Shown here: positions 1 to 7,881 of the stretch, piece by piece
How the letters are laid out: each line of letters begins with the position of its first letter
Numbering within the stretch: the stretch's first letter is position 1
Origin: Nitriliruptorales bacterium
GTDB lineage: Bacteria > Actinomycetota > Nitriliruptoria > Euzebyales > Egibacteraceae
DNA: 64,000 nucleotides
Direction: 5' to 3'
NCBI GenBank assembly: GCA_007119035.1
Contig: SKQL01000005.1
Span: forward strand, 1 to 64,000
Made by a program: the position numbers and the translations under genes
Notes under the pieces: generated by a model
Database searches by the model: none
What the model saw: only the letters and a program-made list of their open reading frames with translations
What the model was told of the DNA's origin: nothing

Positions 1-463
1 CGGCGGCCACCTTCTCCTCCAGCACCGCGCCGTTGCGCAACGCCTCGACGGTCTCGTCAGCCACCGCGCGCTCGGCCCTCGGGACCTTTCGACGCTCGAG
101 CAGCTGCGCGCCGGCCTCGAGCTCCAGAGCGAGGTCGCTCTGCCCGTCCGCGTGCTTCTTCCTCAGCCCGTCGAGCCATGTGCCGTAATGGTCGGTCCAA
201 CCCGCGACGCTGTACCGCCAGGGCCCCATCCGGTCCACATGGAAGCTGCCGTACCAGCGGTCGTTCGCGTCCAGGCGCAGCGGTGCCTCCCGCCAGCGGC
301 GATCCTCGGGCCCACGGAAGCGGATCACGGCGGCGAGGAGCTCGTGGCCCTCCCGCAGAAGGTCGGCGCCCACGATGACGTCGTCGCCGACGACGGCTTT
401 GGCGGCGTACCGACCGCACTCCACCTGGGGAGTGACATGCTGGATGGCAACGCGATTCTTCAT
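1..463 (-). CDS. glgE: GlgE-type alpha-1,4-glucan:maltose-1-phosphate maltosyltransferase, N-terminal part (runs off window edge)
   Basis: Minus-strand reading from ATG at 463 gives MKNRVAIQHVTPQVECGRYAAKAVVGDDVIVGADLLREGHELLAAVIRFRGPEDRRWREAPLRLDANDRWYGSFHVDRMGPWRYSVAGWTDHYGTWLDGL..., resembling the GlgE N-terminal domain; AG-rich RBS just upstream; open to window edge. Confidence 0.8.
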   Translation of the reverse strand, partial: MKNRVAIQHVTPQVECGRYAAKAVVGDDVIVGADLLREGHELLAAVIRFRGPEDRRWREAPLRLDANDRWYGSFHVDRMGPWRYSVAGWTDHYGTWLDGLRKKHADGQSDLALELEAGAQLLERRKVPRAERAVADETVEALRNGAVLEEKVAA

Positions 464-555
464 GCTCCCCCGAAGGTCATATCGTGACGTGGCCCGGAAG
501 GCAGGCTACGCCGCTCGGGGAGGCTTGTCAGCGAATGGTGGCGCCCCTGCGCGCG

Positions 556-1635
556 TCACTCGTCGATTCGCTCGATGACGACGGGACCGCCGGGAGCGTT
601 GATGTCGGTCTCGCCCTCGTCCTCCCGCTCGATGGCTGTGGGACCGTCGGGGGCGTCGATGTTGGTCCCTTCCTCGTCGTCGCGTTCCGTGACCTCGGGG
701 CCGCCCGGTGCGTCGACGTCGGTGTGCCCGCTCTCATCGTCCTCCTCGATGCGGTCGATGCGGACGGGCTCGTCGGGCGCTTCGGCCCTCGAGTCGGGAG
801 CGGCCCCGGCCTCTTCTTGCCCGGACGGCTGGTCGTCCTCGTGGCCGGGAGGATCCGCGGGCTCGTCATCCTCGGACGCCTGGCCCTCGGGGTATGGCTG
901 GAGGTCGGGGGGAACGGGGCCGGACGGAGCAGCCGGGGGTGCGCTGATCTCCAGGGTCGGGAACTCGGGCTCGGTCACGTCAGCGGCGGTGAGGGGTGCC
1001 GCCTCGCTGCGGTCGGCGCCGTCGTCACCACCTTCCGGCGCGAGAGTGACGCTCGCTGCGCCGATCACGACCACGGCCGCGAGCGTCCCGCTGCTCGAGC
1101 GGAGCGCGAGCACCTTGCGGCGCGTGCTCGCATGGTGCCCGATCAGGTCGTGAAGCAGGGCGGCAACTTCCTCCACGTCGAGCTCGAGCGCCTCCGCGAG
1201 TACCGACGTGTCGTCCCTTCGCAGCGTCGCGGGGTTGGTCATCGGCTTACCGCGCAGCCGCTTGATCATGCCCAGGTAGCGCTCGAGCGCCGGTGTGGGG
1301 TCGTCGGTGTCGGGGATGGCGATGCTCTCCGCGCCCACCCGCAGCTCACCGCTCTCGAGGTCGATGATCAGCGGATCGTGATCCGCAGCGACCTCCTCCA
1401 TGGGGATACCGTACAGATCGCACAAGCGTTCGACGAGGAAGGGGTCGAGCGACCGTTCTCCGCGCTCGAATGCACGCAGGTCGTTCGAGGTCAGGCCTCT
1501 GCGCCGCGCGAGCGACCGCAGTCCCTCTCCCCGGTCACGTCGATGGCGCTGCATGAGCTTGCCGAAGCGCTGGGCGTAACGACGGCTCGACAGCATCTCC
1601 CGGGTGACGGGTGCAGCACTGGGAGACGGGGTCAT
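556..1635 (-). CDS. Membrane-anchored XRE-family HTH regulator with acidic C-terminal tandem repeats
   Basis: N-terminal HTH-like segment (YAQRFGKLMQRHRRDRGEGLRSLARRRGLTSNDLRAFERGERSLDPFLVERLCDLYGIP), hydrophobic segment LAAVVVIGAASVTLA, acidic C-terminus with ~19-aa repeats. ORF opens at 1668, but ATG 1635 follows AGGAGGGG and is preferred. Confidence 0.75.
   Translation of the reverse strand: MTPSPSAAPVTREMLSSRRYAQRFGKLMQRHRRDRGEGLRSLARRRGLTSNDLRAFERGERSLDPFLVERLCDLYGIPMEEVAADHDPLIIDLESGELRVGAESIAIPDTDDPTPALERYLGMIKRLRGKPMTNPATLRRDDTSVLAEALELDVEEVAALLHDLIGHHASTRRKVLALRSSSGTLAAVVVIGAASVTLAPEGGDDGADRSEAAPLTAADVTEPEFPTLEISAPPAAPSGPVPPDLQPYPEGQASEDDEPADPPGHEDDQPSGQEEAGAAPDSRAEAPDEPVRIDRIEEDDESGHTDVDAPGGPEVTERDDEEGTNIDAPDGPTAIEREDEGETDINAPGGPVVIERIDE
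559..790 (-). repeat. Four degenerate ~19-aa tandem repeats coding for the C-terminus of the HTH protein
   Basis: EAPDEPVRIDRIEEDDESG / HTDVDAPGGPEVTERDDEEG / TNIDAPDGPTAIEREDEGE / TDINAPGGPVVIERIDE. Confidence 0.75.
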
Positions 1636-1681
1636 CTGCCCCTCCTCAGGGGAGGCAACGGGGAGCACAAAGAACTAGTCC

Positions 1682-1710
1682 ACTGTACGGAGTCTACTAC
1701 TCGCTGTAAA
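1682..1710 (-). promoter_or_regulatory. Sigma70-type promoter for the HTH gene: TTTACA-N17-TACAGT
   Basis: Minus strand -35 TTTACA (1705-1710), -10 TACAGT (1682-1687), 17-nt spacer. Confidence 0.55.
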
Positions 1711-1727
1711 TGTACTCGCTGTAAATG
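1698..1727. repeat. Perfect 15-bp tandem repeat TACTCGCTGTAAATG x2, overlapping the promoter
   Basis: TACTCGCTGTAAATG at 1698-1712 and 1713-1727. Confidence 0.9.
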
Positions 1728-1878
1728 TCGCTCGTTGCTGACGCGCGATCGGAGCTTGGCGGGATTACTACGCTGCCGACTGCGGAATCGCTGATTGCGG
1801 CAAGCTGGCGAGAGTAGGGGAGCAGCTAGCATCCCGAAGGCATCTCTCCCCTATGAGGCCTCATCGGAAGGCAACACC

Positions 1879-4431
1879 GTGATCAACGCGCTCCGGACCT
1901 TCAGGGTCCGCCCCAGCCTGCCACCCGAGCTCGCCGCATTGAGCGAGTTGAGCCAGAACCTGCGCTGGGCCTGGGACCCTCCCACGAGGGCGCTGTTCCG
2001 CTGGGCAGACCCGGATCTGTGGGAGGCGACCGGGAAGAACCCGGTGGCGTTGCTCGGTCGGCTGTCCGCCGACCGCACCCGCACGCTCGTGCAGGACGGG
2101 GCGTTTCGCACCGAGCTCGGACGGGTCCGCGCGGATCTCGAGCAGTACCTGACCGCGGATCGCTGGGCCCAGGCTCAAGGCGAGGGAGCCCCCTCGGTCG
2201 CCTACTTCTCGCCGGAGTTCGTGTTCTCCCACGTGATGCAGACGTATTCAGGTGGGCTCGGCGTGCTCGCCGGCGACCACCTGAAGGCATCGAGCGACCT
2301 CGGCATGGACATGGTCGGCGTAGGTCTGCTCTACCGGCACGGCTACTTCCGTCAATTCCTCGACAGCGACGGTTGGCAACGCGAGGAGTATCCGGATCTG
2401 AACCCGCATCGGCTGCCGCTCAGTCGCATCGAGCGGGACGGGCAGCCGGTGACCGTCCGGGTTCTCCTCGGCGAGCGTGGTCTCGACTGCCAGATCTGGC
2501 GCGCGCAGGTCGGGCGGGTGCCGCTGCTGCTGCTGGACACCGACGTGCCGACCAACGACGCGAGCGACCGCAACGTCACCGACAAGTTGTACGGGGGCGA
2601 CAACGAGCACCGCCTGCGCCAGGAGATCGTCCTCGGCATCGGCGGCGTCCGGGCGCTCCGGCTCGCGATCGACCTCGGCGAGATCGATGTCCGGCCCGCG
2701 GTCTTCCACTCGAACGAGGGCCACGCGGGCTTCCTGCAGTTCGAGCGCATCCGGGAGCACAGGACCGACGGGCTCGACTTCGAGCAGGCCATCGAGGCGG
2801 CGCGTGCGTCGGTGCTGTTCACCACGCACACCCCCGTGCCCGCGGGCATCGACAAGTTCCCGCGGGAGTTGATGGACCGCTACTTCACCGAGTTCGCGGG
2901 CCAGTGCGGTGTGAGCATGGATCGCCTCATGGCCATCGGCCAGGTCGAGCCCTACGAGAGCCCCGAGTTCAACATGGCGGTGATGGGACTGCGGCTCTCC
3001 GCGGCGGCGAACGGCGTCTCCCAGTTGCACGGCAGGGTGGCCCGGGCGATGTTCGCGAGCCTCTGGCCCGACCTCGTCCCGGAGGAGGTCCCCATCACCT
3101 CGGTGACCAACGGCGTTCACGCGCCGACATGGATCGGGCCGGAGATGACCGCGGTCTACGACCGCCATCTCGCCCCGGATTGGGCGCACAACACGGAGGC
3201 GTGGAGCCGGGTCAGCGAGATCTCCGACAACGAGCTCTGGCGTGCCAGGGGCCGTGCCAGGGAGCGGCTCGTCGGGAACGTGAGGCGCCGGGCCCGCGCA
3301 CAGCACCAGCGCAGGGGCGAGCCCTCGGGCCAGCTCGCCTGGACCGAGGAGATCTTCGATCCGGAGGCGCTCACGATCGGGTTCGCGCGACGTTTCGCGG
3401 AGTACAAGCGGGGCACCATGCTGCTGTCCCAACCCGAGCGGCTGCGGGCCCTGCTCACCGCCCCGGACCGCCCGCTGCAGCTGCTCTTCGCGGGCAAGGC
3501 CCACCCCCGTGACGAGGGCGGCAAGGATCTCATCCGTCAGCTCGTGCATTACAGCGCCGACCCCGCCCTTCGGACCCGTGTCGTATTCCTCGAGGACTAC
3601 GACATGGATATCGCGCGATTGATGTACCAGGGGGTCGACGTCTGGCTCAACAACCCCCGGCGTCCGCACGAGGCGTGCGGCACGAGCGGTCAGAAGGCAG
3701 CTCTCAATGGCGCATTGCACTGCTCCACGCTGGATGGCTGGTGGGACGAGATGTTCGACGGCTCGAACGGCTTCGCGATCGGCTCGCCCACGGAGTTCGA
3801 CGACATCTCCCAGCAGGACGCCGCCGACGCGCAGTCGCTGTTCGACCTGCTCGAGCGCGTCCTCATCCCGAGCTTCTACGACCGGGTCGAGGGGCCCATG
3901 CCCAGGCGTTGGCTTGCCATGGTTCGCCGCTCCATGGCGACACTGGGGGCTCCGGTGCTGGCCTCGCGGATGGTGCAGGAGTACTCCACTGAACTGTACG
4001 CGCCGCTGGCAGGCCGCTCCCGCAGGCTGCTGGACAACGACCATGAGGCAGCGAAGGAGCTAGCCGCATGGCGTGCACGGGTGACAGCTGCGTGGGGCAG
4101 TGTCCACGTCTCCGAGGTCGAGGCCGAGGACAGCGTGGGAGGGATCGGCGAGGAGCGCGATGTCCGGGTCATGGTCGACACGGGTGAGCTCGACGCGGAC
4201 GACCTCCGTGTGGAGCTGCTCCACGGCCCCGTCGACGCCGATGGCGCGCTGACCGGCTTCGCCGTGGAGACGCTGGCTACCGACGCTTCCCAGCCCGACG
4301 GCAGGGTGCGGTACGAAGGGACCCTACGGGCCGACATCGCAGGCGAGTACGGGTTTGCGGTCCGCGTGCTCCCATCGCACCGCGACCTGCTGTCACCGCA
4401 CGAGCTCGGCCTCGCGGCATGGGCGTCGTGA
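1879..4431 (+). CDS. glgP: Alpha-glucan family phosphorylase
   Basis: ORF 1795..4431; YSGGLGVLAGDHLKASSDLG, NEGHAGFLQFER, GFARRFAEYKRGTMLL, WLNNPRRPHEACGTSGQKAALNGALHCSTLDGWWDE are phosphorylase signatures. GTG 1879 after GGAAGG preferred; start uncertain. Confidence 0.9.
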   Translation: MINALRTFRVRPSLPPELAALSELSQNLRWAWDPPTRALFRWADPDLWEATGKNPVALLGRLSADRTRTLVQDGAFRTELGRVRADLEQYLTADRWAQAQGEGAPSVAYFSPEFVFSHVMQTYSGGLGVLAGDHLKASSDLGMDMVGVGLLYRHGYFRQFLDSDGWQREEYPDLNPHRLPLSRIERDGQPVTVRVLLGERGLDCQIWRAQVGRVPLLLLDTDVPTNDASDRNVTDKLYGGDNEHRLRQEIVLGIGGVRALRLAIDLGEIDVRPAVFHSNEGHAGFLQFERIREHRTDGLDFEQAIEAARASVLFTTHTPVPAGIDKFPRELMDRYFTEFAGQCGVSMDRLMAIGQVEPYESPEFNMAVMGLRLSAAANGVSQLHGRVARAMFASLWPDLVPEEVPITSVTNGVHAPTWIGPEMTAVYDRHLAPDWAHNTEAWSRVSEISDNELWRARGRARERLVGNVRRRARAQHQRRGEPSGQLAWTEEIFDPEALTIGFARRFAEYKRGTMLLSQPERLRALLTAPDRPLQLLFAGKAHPRDEGGKDLIRQLVHYSADPALRTRVVFLEDYDMDIARLMYQGVDVWLNNPRRPHEACGTSGQKAALNGALHCSTLDGWWDEMFDGSNGFAIGSPTEFDDISQQDAADAQSLFDLLERVLIPSFYDRVEGPMPRRWLAMVRRSMATLGAPVLASRMVQEYSTELYAPLAGRSRRLLDNDHEAAKELAAWRARVTAAWGSVHVSEVEAEDSVGGIGEERDVRVMVDTGELDADDLRVELLHGPVDADGALTGFAVETLATDASQPDGRVRYEGTLRADIAGEYGFAVRVLPSHRDLLSPHELGLAAWAS

Positions 4432-6011
4432 CCGCGGAGATCCAGGGGGCGGTCGGCTACGAGGTCTACCTCCGGTCGTTCGCCGATGCGACGGGGGACG
4501 GGGTGGGTGATCTGCACGGCCTGCGTGAGCGCCTCGGGCACCTCGCGTGGCTCGGCGTCGACATTGTCTGGATCACGCCCTGCCATCCCTCCCCGTTGGC
4601 CGACCACGGATACGACGTCGCGGACTACCTGGATGTCTCCGGGGAGTACGGAGGCATCGAAGCGCTCGACAGGGTCTTCGAGGCCGCGCACGAGCTCGGC
4701 ATGCGGGTCCTGCTCGACCTCGTGCCCAATCACACCTCCAACCGACATCCCTGGTTCGAAGCGTCGCGGGCCGACCGGGACAGCCCGTACCGGGACTACT
4801 ACATATGGCGCGACCCCGCCCCGGGCGGTGGCCCGCCGAACAACTGGGTGAGCCACTTCGGCGGCCCCGCGTGGACGTACGACGAGCACAGCGGCCAGTA
4901 CTACTGTCACCTCTTCCTCCCCGAGCAACCGGATCTCAACTGGGCGAACGAGGCGGTGTCCGCCGAGTTCGAGGCGATCATCGAGTTCTGGCTCGGCCGG
5001 GGCGCGGACGGCTTCCGCATCGACGTCGCCCATGCTCTCGCCAAGCACCCCGAGCTCCCCGATCTCCCACCTGCGGCGGTGCGGGGAGAGGCCGACCCCG
5101 ACGACCTCATGACGGTGTTCGACCGCTTGGAGCATGTCTACGACTCGAATCGCCCCGAGGTGCTCGAGATCTACCGGCGATGGCGAGAGGTCGCCGACGC
5201 CCACAACGGCCTGATCCTCGGTGAGGTGTACCTGCTCGAGAGCGACGCCCTCGCTCCCTACGTCGCCGCCCGCGACGGCTTGCATCTCACGTTCTGGTTC
5301 GCTCCGCTGCACCTTCGGGCCGATGACGCGGACGGGTTGCGCCGCGCCCTCGCCGAGGGCTGCTCGATGGCGCCCGGCTCAGTTGCGTGGATCACCTCGA
5401 GTCACGACAGCTCCCGGGCGGCGACACGGTTCGGAGGTGGACCGTTGGGACGCGCCCGCGCGCTCGCGGTCGCTGCCCTGCAGTTCGGCCTGCCGGGTGT
5501 CGCCTTCCTCTACCAGGGCGAGGAGCTCGGCCTCGAGGACGTGGAGGTCCCACCCGACCGGGCGCAGGACCCCACCGCCACGCGCGCTGGTGCGCCGCAT
5601 CGTAGTCGTGACGTCGCGCGCACCCCGATGCCGTGGGAACCGGGCGGAGGCCTGGGCTTCACGAGCAGCGAGCGGCCATGGCTGCCGCTGGGGGACCGCG
5701 ACAGCGCGGATACGGTGGCGGTCCAGCGCGACGATCCAGACGCCCTCCTGCACCGTTACCGGGAGTTGACCGGTGTGCGGCACACCCACCTCATGGATAG
5801 CGAGGTCCCCGTCGAGTGGTTGACCAACGAAGGTCCTGTGATCGCCTACCGGCGCGCCAAACTGGTCGTGGCGGCCAATATCGGGGCGGAGGCGCTCAGC
5901 TGGCAGCCGCCCGGCAGCGCGCGTCCCCTATGGCGGTCATCTCCACGGCCACCAGCGCCCGAGGGCACACTCGCGCCGGGGGAGGCGGTGTGGTTGGAGC
6001 TCCACAACTGA
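4428..6011 (+). CDS. GH13 alpha-amylase-family glycoside hydrolase (alpha-glucosidase-like)
   Basis: GYEVYLRSFADATGDGVGDLHGL, DLVPNHTS, GADGFRIDVAH, LGEVYL, SSHD; GTGA overlap with the glgP stop. Confidence 0.88.
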   Translation: MTAEIQGAVGYEVYLRSFADATGDGVGDLHGLRERLGHLAWLGVDIVWITPCHPSPLADHGYDVADYLDVSGEYGGIEALDRVFEAAHELGMRVLLDLVPNHTSNRHPWFEASRADRDSPYRDYYIWRDPAPGGGPPNNWVSHFGGPAWTYDEHSGQYYCHLFLPEQPDLNWANEAVSAEFEAIIEFWLGRGADGFRIDVAHALAKHPELPDLPPAAVRGEADPDDLMTVFDRLEHVYDSNRPEVLEIYRRWREVADAHNGLILGEVYLLESDALAPYVAARDGLHLTFWFAPLHLRADDADGLRRALAEGCSMAPGSVAWITSSHDSSRAATRFGGGPLGRARALAVAALQFGLPGVAFLYQGEELGLEDVEVPPDRAQDPTATRAGAPHRSRDVARTPMPWEPGGGLGFTSSERPWLPLGDRDSADTVAVQRDDPDALLHRYRELTGVRHTHLMDSEVPVEWLTNEGPVIAYRRAKLVVAANIGAEALSWQPPGSARPLWRSSPRPPAPEGTLAPGEAVWLELHN

Positions 6012-6095
6012 CAAGCTAGGCAGGAGGGAAGGGGCCTCGCCCCTGAACACCCGCCAGCGGACCTCGCTGCAGGATCTGAGGAAAGGTAGCCGAGC

Positions 6096-7472
6096 ATGCC
6101 AGACGGCCCGTACCAGCTGCTGCCCGACGAGCCCGTCGCCAGCCTTGCGGACTACGAGGCGATGGGAGGGGGCACGGGTCTTGCCAAGGCCCTCGAGGCC
6201 GACCCCGACGACGTCATCGCGGAGGTGCGCCGATCGGGCCTGCGCGGCCGGGGGGGCGCGGGCTTCCCCACCGGGGTCAAGTGGCGGGGAGTTGCCGACG
6301 CGGCGTCGGAGGACGGCGTGGCCTACATCGCGTGCAACGCCGCGGAGGGTGAGCCCGGCACGTGGAAGGACCGCCCCCTCATGGCCCGCAATCCCTATCA
6401 GCTCCTCGAGGGGATGCTGGTCGGCCTTCACACCATCCGAGCGCGCAGGGGCTATATCGCGACCAAGCGGCGCTTCGAGCACGAGCTCGCGCGCCTGACC
6501 GATGCGCGCGACGAGATGGTCGCCGCCGGATGGTCGCGGGCCGACGAGCTCGAGATCGTGCCCGGGCCCGACGAGTACCTCTTCGGGGAGGAGAAGGCAT
6601 TGCTCGAGGTCATCGAGGGACGCCTGCCCCTGCCGCGCCTCGTTCCGCCGTTCCAGGTCGGGCTGTGGGCGACCACGACCGAGCCGAACCCGACGGTCGT
6701 CAACAATGTCGAGACGCTCTCGCACCTCACGTGGATACTCGCCTACGGTGCCGACTCCTTCCGGCGCAACGGCACCACCGAGAGCCCGGGGACGATGCTG
6801 TTCACCGTCTCGGGGGACGTGCCGAGCGGTGGGGTATTCGAGTTGCCGATGGGCACCTCCCTCAGAACGCTCATCTGCGACGTGGCGGGCGCACGCGCGG
6901 AGGACGTCAAGGCGATCTGGTCGGGCGTCTCGAACGTGGTCATAACCCCCGACCTGCTCGATCTGCCCATGGACTTCGACTCCTTCGCAGAGGCGGGTCT
7001 CGGCCTGGGCAGCGGCGGCTTCGTGGTGTACGACCAGAGCAGGGACATGGTCCAGGTGACCTATCAGCTGTCGCGCTTCCTGGCCGTCGAGTCGTGTGGG
7101 CAGTGCAACGCGTGCAAGCTCGGCAACCTGTTCATGGCCGAGCAGTTCGACAAGCTCGTCCGGGGCGAGGGGACACGAGAGGACATACGAGCCATCAGCC
7201 GCCGCACCCTCGATGTGACCGATCAGAACCGCTGCTACCTCCCCGTCGGGGCCGCCCTCGTCGTGCGCAGCGCGCTCGAGACCTTCCCCGAGGAGTTCGA
7301 GGCCCGGATCGGGAGCCCCACGCCGGAGGAGGTCAAGGTGCCTGTTCCGAAGATCGTCGACGTCGACGAGGACAAGGGGGAGGTCCTCTTCGACACCGAG
7401 TACCACCGCAAGCAGCCGGACTGGTCCTACATCCCGCCCGGCTCGCCGGAATCCACGTCCTGGCCATCATGA
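6096..7472 (+). CDS. NuoF-like NADH dehydrogenase flavoprotein subunit (stand-alone)
   Basis: GLRGRGGAGFPTGVKW, CNAAEGEPGTWKDR, ESCGQCNACKLGN...NRCYLP 4Fe-4S ligands. Confidence 0.85.
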   Translation: MPDGPYQLLPDEPVASLADYEAMGGGTGLAKALEADPDDVIAEVRRSGLRGRGGAGFPTGVKWRGVADAASEDGVAYIACNAAEGEPGTWKDRPLMARNPYQLLEGMLVGLHTIRARRGYIATKRRFEHELARLTDARDEMVAAGWSRADELEIVPGPDEYLFGEEKALLEVIEGRLPLPRLVPPFQVGLWATTTEPNPTVVNNVETLSHLTWILAYGADSFRRNGTTESPGTMLFTVSGDVPSGGVFELPMGTSLRTLICDVAGARAEDVKAIWSGVSNVVITPDLLDLPMDFDSFAEAGLGLGSGGFVVYDQSRDMVQVTYQLSRFLAVESCGQCNACKLGNLFMAEQFDKLVRGEGTREDIRAISRRTLDVTDQNRCYLPVGAALVVRSALETFPEEFEARIGSPTPEEVKVPVPKIVDVDEDKGEVLFDTEYHRKQPDWSYIPPGSPESTSWPS

Positions 7473-7876
7473 GCGAGGAGCCCGCGGTCACCGCCGCTCT
7501 CGTCAGCCCTGCCGTGCTCGTCGCCGTGGTGCTGCTGTTCGTGCATGCAGCCGCCTCCGCGCTCCTAACCGTTGTCGTCACGACCGCCGCGGCCGGGTCG
7601 GGCCCTCCCGGCGAGGTGAGGGGCGTCGTGGTCTGGGTTCTCGCGGTCGCGATCGCCGCGGGCGCTGTTCGACCGATCCTGCGGCGTGTGCAGCGGCCGA
7701 CCGTGGTCGGCGTCTTCGCGGGCCTACTCGCCGCGGGCGGCTACGCTGCCCTCGTGGCCGGGCTGTCCGCGCCGGGGGCGCAGACCCCTGCGATGATCCT
7801 GCGGATGGTCTCGATGGTGCTGGCGGGCGCGCTCGTGGGGGTGCTCGCGCGCGGGCGGGGCGCACCCACGGCCTGA
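7469..7876 (+). CDS. Small multi-pass membrane protein, unknown function
   Basis: ATGA overlap with the preceding stop; 135 aa with several hydrophobic segments; in frame with ORF 6362..7876 but starts at 7469. Confidence 0.6.
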   Translation: MSEEPAVTAALVSPAVLVAVVLLFVHAAASALLTVVVTTAAAGSGPPGEVRGVVVWVLAVAIAAGAVRPILRRVQRPTVVGVFAGLLAAGGYAALVAGLSAPGAQTPAMILRMVSMVLAGALVGVLARGRGAPTA

Positions 7877-7881
7877 GCGGG

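Noticed and set aside
484-1794. 436-aa plus-strand ORF opposite the HTH regulator
   Set aside because: Antisense; the minus frame has HTH and TM features plus RBS and promoter
2248-4044. Long minus-strand ORF (598 aa) inside glgP
   Set aside because: Antisense to an unambiguous glgP frame; low-complexity GC-driven ORF without family motifs
6362-7876. 504-aa plus-strand ORF spanning NuoF-like gene and downstream
   Set aside because: Only the 3' part from ATG 7469 is a credible gene; the rest is out of frame with the NuoF-like gene
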